DNA from: CBDBFH01 sp965204775
Lineage (GTDB): Bacteria > Pseudomonadota > Alphaproteobacteria > JAPOUT01 > G958296285
Length of the DNA: 64,000 nt
Assembly: GCA_965204775.1 (NCBI GenBank)
Contig: CBDBFH010000028.1
Coordinates: 186,001-250,000 of the forward strand
Direction: 5' to 3'
The first letter of the stretch is position 1. Every line of letters starts with the position of its first letter. Shown piece after piece: positions 33,762-42,496 of the stretch. Under the pieces are notes generated by a model, which was not told the DNA's origin, did no database searches, and saw nothing but the letters and a program-made list of their open reading frames with translations. The position numbers were made by a program, and so were the translations under genes.

Positions 33762-35006
33762 TCAGGGCAGGCGGGCGGCGAGGTTATGGGCGCGGGCGAG
33801 GGCCGCCGGTTCGCCATTGGCGAGCGGGTCGGGGGCGGCGGGCCGGAAGGCGCGGGCGAGCCGGTAGGCGCGGATCAACTGGCTTTGGCTCATGCGCCGG
33901 GCGAGATGATGGAGTTGGGGGTCGGCGGCGGTATCGCCCTTTACGGCGAGCAGCCTCCAGGCATAGGCGCGGGCCGGGTCGGCGTGATCGGTTTGGTTTT
34001 GTTGATGGATCAGGGCGAGTTTGAGCATGCTGTCTTTTGCGCCGTGGCGGGCGGCACGGCGCAGCTGGCGGCGGGCGGCGGGCAGGTCGCGCGAACCGCC
34101 CCAGCCTTCGAGGCTAAAGATGGCGAGATTGTGCATGGCCTTGAGATGCCCGGCGGCGGCGGCGGCGGCGTAGAATTGGCGGGCGAGCCAGAGATTGCGC
34201 TCAAAGCCGATGCCCAACTCGTAGAAGCTGGCGACCCAGAACTGGGCGGGGGGAAAGTCTTCGGCGGCGGCGCGGGCGAAGAGTTCGGCGGCGCGGGTGC
34301 GATCTTCCGGCTTGCCCCGGCGATAGAAGGACAGGGCGCGCAGATAATTATCGACGGCGGCAGGCGCGGCGGCGCGGCGGGCAGAGCCGAAGGCGCGGGC
34401 CGGGGGCGGGCTTTGGGGTTCGGGGGCAAGATTCAAAGCGGCGGAGGCAAGAGGAAGAGAGACCGGAGCAGCGGTGTGCCGAGGAGCGGTCTGCCCCGGC
34501 ATATTGCGCCAGGCATGGGCGTCGCGGGCGGCGGGCAGGGCGGGCAGGATGACGAAAGCCATGCCGATGGCCGCCGAGAGGCCGAAACTGACGGAAAAGA
34601 CTGCGCCGGACCTCCAGCGCGGCGGGGGGGCGGCTTGCGGTTTTTTTTGCGCGGGCGGGGCAGAAGAGCGCTGTTCCAAGGCATTGAGGCGCGCGCCGAT
34701 TCGGGCCAGCGCCTCTTGCGATTGTTCGAGGCGGGCCTGGAGCAGGCGGCGTTCTTCGGCCTGCGCGCGGCTCATACGCTCAAGGCGGTCGGCGAGGAGG
34801 GTCAAACCCTGCATGGCGGCGTCGAGGGGGCGGGGCGGGTCTGCTTCGGGCGCCGGCGCGGGCGGGCGGGCCGGCCTGTCTTCGAGGAGGCGCTGGTTGA
34901 GCCATGCGCCCAAGGTTAATCCGGCGGCTTGCGCGGCTTGCTTGGCCGCGGCGCGGGCGCGCGGATCAATCCCTTTGATGCTCCAGGGGGCATAGATTTG
35001 AGTCAT
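33762..35006 (-). CDS. Sel1-repeat, PodJL-like localisation/envelope protein
   Basis: 414 aa. The N-terminus APWSIKGIDPRARAAAKQAAQAAGLTLGAWLNQRLLED is the signature of alphaproteobacterial PodJL-like proteins. A coiled coil lies at about 62-113, one transmembrane helix at about 134-156, and tetratricopeptide/Sel1-like repeats at about 215-345 (AAELFARAAAEDFPPAQFWVASFYELGIGFE; LARQFYAAAAAAGHLKAMHNLAIFSLEGWGG). Relatives organise polar or septal protein complexes. No peptidoglycan-binding domain is visible at the C-terminus. Function by analogy only. Confidence 0.8.
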   Translation of the reverse strand: MTQIYAPWSIKGIDPRARAAAKQAAQAAGLTLGAWLNQRLLEDRPARPPAPAPEADPPRPLDAAMQGLTLLADRLERMSRAQAEERRLLQARLEQSQEALARIGARLNALEQRSSAPPAQKKPQAAPPPRWRSGAVFSVSFGLSAAIGMAFVILPALPAARDAHAWRNMPGQTAPRHTAAPVSLPLASAALNLAPEPQSPPPARAFGSARRAAAPAAVDNYLRALSFYRRGKPEDRTRAAELFARAAAEDFPPAQFWVASFYELGIGFERNLWLARQFYAAAAAAGHLKAMHNLAIFSLEGWGGSRDLPAARRQLRRAARHGAKDSMLKLALIHQQNQTDHADPARAYAWRLLAVKGDTAADPQLHHLARRMSQSQLIRAYRLARAFRPAAPDPLANGEPAALARAHNLAARLP

Positions 35007-35129
35007 GGCATGCGCCTCGGAGGAGAGAGAGGCGGATCGGGGATCCGCGAAGGATGCTTGAGCGAATCACCAGCGAATCACCCGAATCGTAGCCGCCGGA
35101 GGAATCCGTGTCATGTATTTTCGCCTCTC

Positions 35130-35158
35130 TTGGCCTATTCCGGCGGAGGGGCTATACT
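35130..35158 (+). promoter_or_regulatory. Probable sigma-70-type promoter for the thiolase gene
   Basis: TTGGCC (35130-35135), 17-bp spacer, TATACT (35153-35158). Predicted start near 35165, about 54 nt before ATG 35219, whose AAGGAGAGGGAGAA ribosome binding site is strong. The promoter probably also serves the FadJ-type gene. Confidence 0.65.
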
Positions 35159-35218
35159 GATCGGGCGGCGGCGAGGCCGCCGGATGAGAGTGCCGGATTA
35201 AGGAGAGGGAGAAGATCA

Positions 35219-36427
35219 ATGGCTGATTGCTTTATTTACGATCATGTGCGCACGCCGCGGGGGCGGGGCAAGAAGGACGGCGCATTGCACGAGGTGACGG
35301 CGCTGCGGCTGGGATCGGGGGTTTTGGCGGCGCTCAGGGAGCGCAACGGCCTGGCTGAGAATGTGGTTGAGGATGTGGTTTATGGCTGCGTCGATCCGGT
35401 CGGCGAGCAGGGCGGCGACATTGCGCGGATTGCGGCGCTGCAGGGCGGACTGGGCGAGCGCGCGGCGGGGGTTCAGATCAACCGCTTTTGCGCGTCGGGT
35501 CTGGAGGCGGTGAATATGGCGGCGGCCAAGGTGATGACGGGAGAGGCCGAATTGGCGATTGGCGGCGGGGTTGAGTCGATGTCGCGGATCGGGATGGGGG
35601 CGTCGGGCGGGTCGTGGGCGAGCGACCCGCACGCTGCGCTGGACAGTTATTTTGTTCCGCAGGGGGTGAGCGCCGATCTGGTGGCGACGAAATACGGGTT
35701 TTCGCGCGACGATGTGGACGCCTATGCGCTGGAGAGTCAGCGGCGGGCGGCGCGGGCCTGGGAGCAGGGATATTTTGCCGGTTCGGTGGCTGCGGTCGAG
35801 GATTTGAACGGCCTGGCGATTCTGGAGCGCGACGAGCATATTCGCCCCGGGACGACGATGCAGTCGTTGGGATCTTTGACGCCGTCTTTTGCCGGTCTGG
35901 GCGAGATGGCGGGCTATAACGATGTTGCGATTCAGCGCTATCCGGAGATTGAGCGGCTGGAGCATGTTCACCATGCCGGGAATTCTTCGGGGATTGTGGA
36001 CGGGGCGGGGGCGGTCTTGCTGGGCAGCCGGGAGGCGGGGGCGCGCCACGGCTTGCGGCCGCGCGCCCGGATTCGGGCGGCGGCCTCGATTGGCTCCGAG
36101 CCGTGCATCATGCTGACCGGCCCGGCGGATGTGACGCGCAAGGTTCTGGCGCGCGCCGGGATGGAGCTGGGCGACATTGATCTGTTTGAGCTGAATGAGG
36201 CGTTTGCGGCGGTGGTGTTGCGCTATATGCAGGCGCTGGAGATTGGGCATGACAAGATCAATGTGAATGGCGGCGCGATTGCGATGGGGCACCCGCTGGG
36301 GGCGACGGGGGCGATGATTTTGGGGACGGTGCTGGACGAGCTGGAGCGGCGCGGCGCGGCCACGGCGCTGGCGACGTTGTGCGTCGGCGCGGGAATGGGC
36401 ACGGCGACGATTATTGAGCGGGTTTAG
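35219..36427 (+). CDS. Acetyl-CoA acyltransferase (thiolase, FadA/FadI type)
   Basis: Cleaves 3-ketoacyl-CoA in beta-oxidation (or condenses acetyl-CoA). 402 aa from ATG 35219. The acylated Cys is in INRFCASGLEAVNMAAAKV, the His in NGGAIAMGHPLGATGAMIL, the second Cys in LATLCVGAGMGTATI. NEAFAAVVLRYM is the family's central box. The upstream ATG at 35108 lies in the promoter region. It is followed after 32 nt by the FadJ-type gene, the usual two-gene fatty acid oxidation set. Confidence 0.93.
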   Translation: MADCFIYDHVRTPRGRGKKDGALHEVTALRLGSGVLAALRERNGLAENVVEDVVYGCVDPVGEQGGDIARIAALQGGLGERAAGVQINRFCASGLEAVNMAAAKVMTGEAELAIGGGVESMSRIGMGASGGSWASDPHAALDSYFVPQGVSADLVATKYGFSRDDVDAYALESQRRAARAWEQGYFAGSVAAVEDLNGLAILERDEHIRPGTTMQSLGSLTPSFAGLGEMAGYNDVAIQRYPEIERLEHVHHAGNSSGIVDGAGAVLLGSREAGARHGLRPRARIRAAASIGSEPCIMLTGPADVTRKVLARAGMELGDIDLFELNEAFAAVVLRYMQALEIGHDKINVNGGAIAMGHPLGATGAMILGTVLDELERRGAATALATLCVGAGMGTATIIERV

Positions 36428-36459
36428 CCTGCCGGATTTTGCGCCGGGGAGGGCGGGCG

Positions 36460-38589
36460 ATGAGCGGCTTTGAGAATTTCAGCCTGGAGATTGACGGCGC
36501 GGGGGTTGCGCTGGCGGTTTGGGACATGCCGGGGCGGAGCATGAATGTTCTGTCCGACGCCTCGGCGGGCGAGCTGGAGGCGATTGCGGCTGAGATTGCA
36601 CAAAATGAGCGGATCAAGGCGGCGATTTTGACTTCGGGCAAGCCGGCGTTTTGCGCCGGGGCGGATTTGGATCAGCTGTCGTCGGGGGCGGGCGGGGGCG
36701 CTGACCCAAAGACGGCCGGGGCGCGCACGGCGGCGCGCTTTGCCGGGATGATGCGCTTTCACAAGACGTTTCGCGCTTTGGAGACATGCGGCAAGCCGGT
36801 GGTTGCGGCGGTGAACGGAACGGCGCTGGGAGGCGGGCTGGAGGTGGCGCTGGCCTGTCATTACCGGATTGCCGGGGACGATCCGCGGATTCAGCTGGGG
36901 CTGCCGGAAGCAAAGGTCGGGTTATTGCCCGGCGGCGGCGGCACGCAGCGGCTTCCGCGCCTGATCGGTGCGGCGGCGGCGCTTCCCCTGCTGATGCAGG
37001 GCAGGGCGCTTTCGCCGGAGCAGGCGAAGGCGGCGGGGATCATCCATGAGATTGCGCCGGGGCAAGATTTGATCGCGGCGGCCCGCAAGCGGATTGCGCG
37101 GGGCGGGGCGGCGGGCCCGATTGAAGCGGTTCAGCCCTGGGACAAGAAAGGCTTCCGGGTTCCGGGGGGCGGGCCTTATGACCGGGGCGGGGCGGTGGTG
37201 TTTGTGGCGGGCAACGCGCAGCTGCGCAAGACGGGCTTCGGGAATTACCCGGCGCAGCGCTATATTATGTCGTGCGTTTATGAGGGCCTTCAGGTTCCGA
37301 TTGATGCGGGGCTTCGGATTGAGGCGCGCTATTTCACCAAACTTCTGGACGACCCGCGGGCGCGGGCGATGACGCGCGGGCTGTTTGTTTCGCCGCAGGC
37401 GCTGAGGAAGGGGGCGCAAAGGCCGGAGGGTGCGGCGCGGGCGGTGAAGAAACTGGGCGTTTTGGGAGCGGGCAGGCGCGGGACGGGGATTGCGCAGCTG
37501 GCGGCGAAGCGGGGGATCGACGTAGTCTTGCTGGACCGGAACGCGGCGCGGGCGCAAAAGAGCGCGGGCGAAGGCGGGGGCGGGCGCATTCAGGCGGGGG
37601 ACTCTTATGCGGCGCTGAAGACGTGCGATCTGATTATCGAGGCGGTGAGCGAGACCCGCGCGAGTAAGCTGGAAGCCGTGGCGGCGCAGGCGCAAGGCGG
37701 GACGGAGGCGCTGTTCGCCACGACCGGCCTGCTGCCGGTCGAGGATTTGGCGCAGGCGAGCGGCAATGCGGCGAATTTTATCGGCCTGCATTTTTTCCCG
37801 GCAAAGCGGCCTGCACTGGTCGAGATCGTCAAGGGCGAACGGACCGGGGCCGGGGCGCTGGCGCGCGCGCATGACTTTGCGCGCCAATTGGGGACGACGC
37901 CGATTGTGGTCAATGACCATCCGGGCTTTTACGTTTTGCGCTGTTCGCGGACCTATGCCGCCGAGGGTCTGGCGATGCTGGCGGAAGGGATTGGGGCGGC
38001 GCTGATTGAAAATGCCGGGCGGATGAGCGGGATGCCGGGCGGGCCGCTGGAACTGGCGGATGCGCAGGGGCTGGATGACTGGCGCGCTCTGCGCGAGTCG
38101 GAGCGGTTTGCTTCGGGCGGCGCGATAATTGAGGAGATGATCGCGGCGCACGGACGCCGGGGCAAGGCGGCGGGCAAGGGCTTTTATGATTATGGAGAGG
38201 GCGGCAAACGTTTGTGGCCGGGTCTGGCCGGTCTTGGGCGCGGGGACAAGCGCGCGGACAAGAATCTGCGGGATGCGGATGTGGAGACTCTCAAGCGCCG
38301 CTTTCTTTATATTCAGGCGCTGGAGGCGGTGCGCTGTTTTGAGGAAGGCGTTATTGAGGACGTGCGCGCCGCCGATGTGGGGGCGATTTTGGGCTGGGGC
38401 TTTGCGCCGTGGACGGGCGGGCCGTTGTCGCTGATTGACATGGAGGGGAGCGCGCGCTTTGCGGCGCTGTGCGAGGATTGGGCGAAGCGGCTGGGCGCGC
38501 GCTTTGCGCCGCCGGAGCGGTTGCGGGAGATGGCGGCGCGGGGCGGGCAATTTTACCCGCACAACCGGACCGGCCAGCAGGCGGCGTGA
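36460..38589 (+). CDS. fadJ: FadJ/FadB-type bifunctional enoyl-CoA hydratase / 3-hydroxyacyl-CoA dehydrogenase
   Basis: 709 aa from ATG 36460 (GGGGAGGGCGGG upstream). N-terminal crotonase domain with both catalytic Glu: GTALGGGLEVALACHYRIAG and LGLPEAKVGLLPGGGGTQRLPR. NAD-binding loop is VLGAGRRGTGIAQLAAKRGIDVVLLDRN, and the dehydrogenase catalytic His-Glu lies in FIGLHFFPAKRPALVEIVKG, one residue shorter than usual between the two. Followed by VNDHPGFYVLR and the C-terminal ILGWGFAPWTGGP repeat. Runs beta-oxidation with the adjacent thiolase. Confidence 0.93.
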   Translation: MSGFENFSLEIDGAGVALAVWDMPGRSMNVLSDASAGELEAIAAEIAQNERIKAAILTSGKPAFCAGADLDQLSSGAGGGADPKTAGARTAARFAGMMRFHKTFRALETCGKPVVAAVNGTALGGGLEVALACHYRIAGDDPRIQLGLPEAKVGLLPGGGGTQRLPRLIGAAAALPLLMQGRALSPEQAKAAGIIHEIAPGQDLIAAARKRIARGGAAGPIEAVQPWDKKGFRVPGGGPYDRGGAVVFVAGNAQLRKTGFGNYPAQRYIMSCVYEGLQVPIDAGLRIEARYFTKLLDDPRARAMTRGLFVSPQALRKGAQRPEGAARAVKKLGVLGAGRRGTGIAQLAAKRGIDVVLLDRNAARAQKSAGEGGGGRIQAGDSYAALKTCDLIIEAVSETRASKLEAVAAQAQGGTEALFATTGLLPVEDLAQASGNAANFIGLHFFPAKRPALVEIVKGERTGAGALARAHDFARQLGTTPIVVNDHPGFYVLRCSRTYAAEGLAMLAEGIGAALIENAGRMSGMPGGPLELADAQGLDDWRALRESERFASGGAIIEEMIAAHGRRGKAAGKGFYDYGEGGKRLWPGLAGLGRGDKRADKNLRDADVETLKRRFLYIQALEAVRCFEEGVIEDVRAADVGAILGWGFAPWTGGPLSLIDMEGSARFAALCEDWAKRLGARFAPPERLREMAARGGQFYPHNRTGQQAA

Positions 38590-38649
38590 CCGGCCAGGCC
38601 GACGGCGGGGCGCGAGGAGGCGCCAACGCGCCCGGATCGTGAGACCGGC

Positions 38650-39702
38650 ATGAACGCCATTCTGGACGCCTTCCGGATGCAGGCCATGTGGTGTGAGAGG
38701 CTGGGCTCGCCCCTGACGGCGGCCCTGCTTTTGGCGGGGGCGGTGGATTTCGAGCGCGGCGCGGACGGGATGATGAAGGCGCTGATCCCCGGTTGGGATG
38801 GGCGGCCTTGGCCGGACGGCCTGCCCCTGCGCTTTGCCGGGGCGCTGCATTGCGCGGTTTTGTCGGGCAAGGCGCCCGGCCTTGCCCGCCTCTACCCGAC
38901 GGCGGGGGGCGTCTTTGAGCGCGATGCGCTTTGGGCGGAAGCGGCGGCATGTCTGGCGGACAATCTCGCGTTTTGCCGCGACTTCATTCAGGCGACCACG
39001 CCCCAGACCAATGAGGTTATGCGCGCCAGCGCCCTGCTGCCCGGCTTTCTGGAGATCGCCCGGCGCACGGACAAGCCGCTTGCGCTGTGCGAGATCGGGG
39101 CGAGCGCCGGCCTGAATCTGATCTGTGATCGTTTTGCGCTGGAGGCGGGCGGCGTTCGGTGCGGCGCGCAGAGCGGCCCGGTGCGCCTTTCCCCCGAATG
39201 GCAAGGCGCTCCGGCGCCGGCGGGGCGGCTGGAGATTGCCGCGCGGGCGGGCTGCGATCTTGCCCCGATCGATATTCGGCGCGCGGAGTCCCGCCGGCGT
39301 CTGCGCGCCTATGTCTGGGGCGATCAGCCCGGCCGCCTGGCCCGGCTTGACGCGGTCTTGCGCCTTGCGCAGGAAGCGGAGGATTTTCCGGCGATTGAAC
39401 AAAGCGCCGCCGCCGATTTTCTGGCCCGCATTTTGCAGCGGCCGGTTTCGGGCGTGGCGCGGGTTGTCTATCATTCGGTGGTCTGGCCGTATCTGTCCGC
39501 CGGGGAGCGGGCGCAGGTGACCCGTCTGATTGAGCAGGCGGGGGGCAAAGCGGACGCGGACGCGCCTCTGGCCTGGCTGAAATTTGAATGGGGAGCGGAT
39601 CAGGGCCTGATGGATATTCGCCTGCGGCTGTGGCCGGGAGGTTCGGAGGAGCGTCTGGGCCGCTCCCACCCCCACGGCAACCGGATCATCTGGGGCGGCT
39701 AG
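38650..39702 (+). CDS. DUF2332 family protein
   Basis: 350 aa. Matches the DUF2332 family: FRMQAMWCERLGSPLTAALLLAGA, RFAGALHCAVLSG, then TPQTNEVMRASALLPGF and LCEIGASAGLNLICDRF, the last resembling a SAM-binding glycine-rich loop, so a methyltransferase-like fold is possible. C-terminal VYHSVVWPYLSAGERAQV and HPHGNRIIWGG are conserved too. No function known. Downstream of fadJ by 60 nt and touching the convergent SDR gene. Confidence 0.88.
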   Translation: MNAILDAFRMQAMWCERLGSPLTAALLLAGAVDFERGADGMMKALIPGWDGRPWPDGLPLRFAGALHCAVLSGKAPGLARLYPTAGGVFERDALWAEAAACLADNLAFCRDFIQATTPQTNEVMRASALLPGFLEIARRTDKPLALCEIGASAGLNLICDRFALEAGGVRCGAQSGPVRLSPEWQGAPAPAGRLEIAARAGCDLAPIDIRRAESRRRLRAYVWGDQPGRLARLDAVLRLAQEAEDFPAIEQSAAADFLARILQRPVSGVARVVYHSVVWPYLSAGERAQVTRLIEQAGGKADADAPLAWLKFEWGADQGLMDIRLRLWPGGSEERLGRSHPHGNRIIWGG

Positions 39703-40473
39703 TCAGGCAATCAGATTGCCGCCGTCGATGATCATATGCTGGCCGGTCATGAAGCGGCCTGCCGGTCCGGCCAGGAAGACCGCCGCCCCGGCGATTTCGT
39801 CGGGGATGCCGATTCGGCCAAGCGGCGCGCGCTGGGTTGAGGTTTTCAGGATTTCGGGGTCTTCCCACAGGGCGCGGGCGAAATGGGTTTTGATCAGCCC
39901 CGGCGCGATGCAGTTGACCCGGACATTGGCGGGCCCGTATTCGACGGCGAGATTGCGGGCGAGCTGGACATCGGCGGCCTTGGAGATGGCGTAAGCGCCC
40001 AGATAGGCGGAGCCGTGGAAGCCGCCGATGGAGGAAATGATGATGACCGCGCCGTCCTTGCGCTCGGCCATTTGCGGGATGACCATGTTGCACAGCCAGT
40101 GATTGGAGCGGATATTGGACCCCATGACACGGTCGAAGGCATCGTCGGGAATGTCTTTCGAGGGTCCGAAATAAGGATTGACCGCCGCGTTGCAGACCAG
40201 AATGTCGATCTGCCCCCAATGTTTCACGCTCTGGTCGACGAGGTTTTGGAGCTGCTCTTTGTGGGCGATATTGCACGGGACGGCGATGGCGCGCCCAGGA
40301 TGTTCGGCGTTGATTTGGGCGGCCACGTTTTCGCAGGCGTCGGCTTTGCGGCTTGAGATGGTGACATTGGCGCCATGCTCGGCCATGCGCCGGGCGATGG
40401 CCTCGCCGATTCCCTTGGTTGAGCCGGTGATGACCGCCGACTTGCCGGTCAGATTAAACAGCGTCATCTTCAT
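39703..40473 (-). CDS. Short-chain dehydrogenase/reductase (SDR)
   Basis: 256 aa from ATG 40473. AVITGSTKGIGEAIARRMAEHG, CNAAVNPYFGP, IISSIGGFHG and YAISKAADVQLARNLAVEYG, ending MTGQHMIIDGG. NPxFGP and the pattern IARRMAEHGANVTISSRK resemble the SDR family seen with acyl-CoA or quinohaem-type alcohol oxidation operons, but the substrate is not deducible. The open frame upstream to 41484 is antisense to murA. The stop abuts that of the DUF2332 gene. Confidence 0.92.
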   Translation of the reverse strand: MKMTLFNLTGKSAVITGSTKGIGEAIARRMAEHGANVTISSRKADACENVAAQINAEHPGRAIAVPCNIAHKEQLQNLVDQSVKHWGQIDILVCNAAVNPYFGPSKDIPDDAFDRVMGSNIRSNHWLCNMVIPQMAERKDGAVIIISSIGGFHGSAYLGAYAISKAADVQLARNLAVEYGPANVRVNCIAPGLIKTHFARALWEDPEILKTSTQRAPLGRIGIPDEIAGAAVFLAGPAGRFMTGQHMIIDGGNLIA

Positions 40474-40572
40474 GGAGACCCCCCTGGAGTGTGCGGCGGC
40501 CAGCTTATCAGGCTGGCGGCGGGGGGTCAAAGACGGCTTGACCGGGCCGGGCGCTTCCGGGAAAAAGGAGCG

Positions 40573-42012
40573 ATGAAGACACCCTTGCCTCCCGGCCCGG
40601 CCCGCGAAGAGCGGCTGGCGAGCGCCCTGCGCAGCAATCTGCGCCGCCGCAAGGCGGCGGCGCGGGCCGGGACACCGGCGCGAACCGGAACGCCGGAGCG
40701 GACCGAGGCGCCGGCGTATTCTGCGGCGAGTCACCCGGCAATTCATATTGAGGGCGGGCGGAGGCTTTGCGGGGAGATTCGGGTGAGCGGGGCCAAGAAT
40801 GCGGCTCTGCCCCTGATGATCGCAAGCCTTCTCACCGGGGAGGCGCTTGCGTTGGAGAATGTCCCGGCCCTTGCCGACACGGCGATTTTGCGCCGGGTTT
40901 TGGAGGAGTTGGGGGTTGAGATTGCGCCGGGGGCACAGGCGGGGGCGTGGCGGCTTCAGGCGCGGCGTCTGGACTCGACCTGCGCGCCTTATGAGCTGGT
41001 CTCGCGGATGCGGGCGAGTTTCTGGGTGATCGGCCCGCTTTTGGCCCGCGCCGGGCGGGCGCGGGTTTCCTTGCCGGGGGGCGATGCGATTGGGGCGCGT
41101 CCGGTGGATTTCACCCTGGAGGGTCTGCGCGCTTTGGGGGCGCGGATTGATCTGGCGGGCGGCTATGTCGAGGCGGCTGCGCCGGAAGGCCTGCGCGGGG
41201 CGCAGATCGCCCTGCCCGGCCCTTCGATCGGGGCGACGCATACCCTGCTGATGGCCGCGGCGCTGGCCCGGGGCGAGACGCGGATCGACAATGCGGCGCG
41301 CGAGCCTGAAATCGCCAGTTTGATCGGCCTGCTGCAGGCGATGGGGGCGCGGATTGAGGGCGCGGGGACGGGCCGTTTGCGGATCGAAGGCGCGCCCGGT
41401 CTGCGCGGGGGCCGGGCGCGGGTTCCGCCCGACCGGATTGAGGCCGGGACCTATGCGCTGGCGGCGGCGGCGGCGGGGGGGCATCTGCGTCTGGCCGAAG
41501 CCCCGATTGACCAGATGGGGGCGCTGCTTGAGGCTCTGGAGCGGGCCGGAGTGATGATCGGCCTGCCTGCGCCCGGGACTTCGGGGGTTTTATCGATTCG
41601 GCGCGATCCCGCCCGAACCCTGGCCCCGGTCGATATGACGACCGCGCCCTATCCCGGCTTTCCAACCGATCTGCAAGCGCAATTCATGGCCCTGATGACC
41701 TGCGCGCAGGGGGTTTCGAGGATCACCGAGACCATTTTTGAGAATCGCTTTCAGCATGCGGGGGAGTTGGCGCGTCTGGGGGCGCGGATTGGGTTATGCG
41801 GGCGGCGGGCGGAGGTTTCCGGCCCGGCGCGGCTGACCGGGGCGCGGGTGATGGCGACCGATCTGCGGGCGAGCGCCTCGCTGGTGATTGCCGGTCTGGC
41901 GGCGCAAGGCGAGACGATCATCGAGCGGGTCTATCATCTTGACCGGGGTTTTGAGAAAATAGAGTCGAAGCTTTCGGCCTGCGGGGCGCGGATTTATCGC
42001 GCCGGGGCATGA
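40573..42012 (+). CDS. murA: UDP-N-acetylglucosamine 1-carboxyvinyltransferase (MurA) with Asp at the catalytic Cys position
   Basis: First committed step of peptidoglycan synthesis: transfers enolpyruvyl from PEP to UDP-GlcNAc. 479 aa from ATG 40573 (AAAAAGGAG upstream); the first about 55 residues are an Arg/Ala/Pro-rich extension absent from standard MurA (about 420 aa). K75 sits in VSGAKNAALP. The loop that normally reads PGGC-IGARPVD reads PGGDAIGARPVD with D171 (codon GAT 41083-41085). The same substitution occurs in Mycobacterium tuberculosis and Chlamydia MurA and makes them insensitive to fosfomycin while keeping activity. Confidence 0.95.
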   Translation: MKTPLPPGPAREERLASALRSNLRRRKAAARAGTPARTGTPERTEAPAYSAASHPAIHIEGGRRLCGEIRVSGAKNAALPLMIASLLTGEALALENVPALADTAILRRVLEELGVEIAPGAQAGAWRLQARRLDSTCAPYELVSRMRASFWVIGPLLARAGRARVSLPGGDAIGARPVDFTLEGLRALGARIDLAGGYVEAAAPEGLRGAQIALPGPSIGATHTLLMAAALARGETRIDNAAREPEIASLIGLLQAMGARIEGAGTGRLRIEGAPGLRGGRARVPPDRIEAGTYALAAAAAGGHLRLAEAPIDQMGALLEALERAGVMIGLPAPGTSGVLSIRRDPARTLAPVDMTTAPYPGFPTDLQAQFMALMTCAQGVSRITETIFENRFQHAGELARLGARIGLCGRRAEVSGPARLTGARVMATDLRASASLVIAGLAAQGETIIERVYHLDRGFEKIESKLSACGARIYRAGA

Positions 42013-42031
42013 GGACGTGAAGGAGGCGTTG

Positions 42032-42496
42032 ATGAGCGGGGCAAAGACGGCGTGCGGCCCTTTGCGGCTGAGCATTCTGGCGGCGGCGGAGCTCGACATT
42101 CTCTCGGCGCATCTTCAAGATTCGCTGGCCTGCCGCAAGAACATTGCCTGGCTGCGGCGCGCGGGGCGTTTTGCGCTTGTGATCAACCGGTTTCGCTGGG
42201 AGGCGGCGGCGCGCGACCGGCAGGCCGCCGAGCGGGTCACCTGCGGCCTGCATTTCAACGGCGTGCAGTCGGTGAAGGCGGCGGGGATTGCGCTGGACGA
42301 TCCGGAGGCGTTTTTGCATTTGCTGGCGATTCGCTTTGAGGCCGGGCGGGCGCCGGGGGGCGTGATTCGCCTGTTATTCGCGGGTGGCGGAGAGATTCGC
42401 CTTGAGGTTGAGGCGGTGGATGCGCATGTCAATGACTTGAGCGAGCCTTGGCGGGCGCAGGCCCGGCCCGATCACGGGGCGGGAGAGGAGACATGA
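42032..42496 (+). CDS. DUF2948 family protein
   Basis: 154 aa from ATG 42032 with GAAGGAGG just upstream. Recognised as DUF2948 by LRLSILAAAELDILSAHLQDSL, RRFALVINRFRWE-like (GRFALVINRFRWEAA), LHFNGVQSVKAAGI and EVEAVDAHVNDLSEPWRAQARPDH. It occurs almost always between murA and hisD in Alphaproteobacteria; function unknown. Stop overlaps the hisD start as ATGA. Confidence 0.9.
   Translation: MSGAKTACGPLRLSILAAAELDILSAHLQDSLACRKNIAWLRRAGRFALVINRFRWEAAARDRQAAERVTCGLHFNGVQSVKAAGIALDDPEAFLHLLAIRFEAGRAPGGVIRLLFAGGGEIRLEVEAVDAHVNDLSEPWRAQARPDHGAGEET

Noticed and set aside
39703..41484. 593-aa SDR with large N-terminal domain
   Set aside because: The N-terminal part is antisense to murA; SDR begins at ATG 40473.
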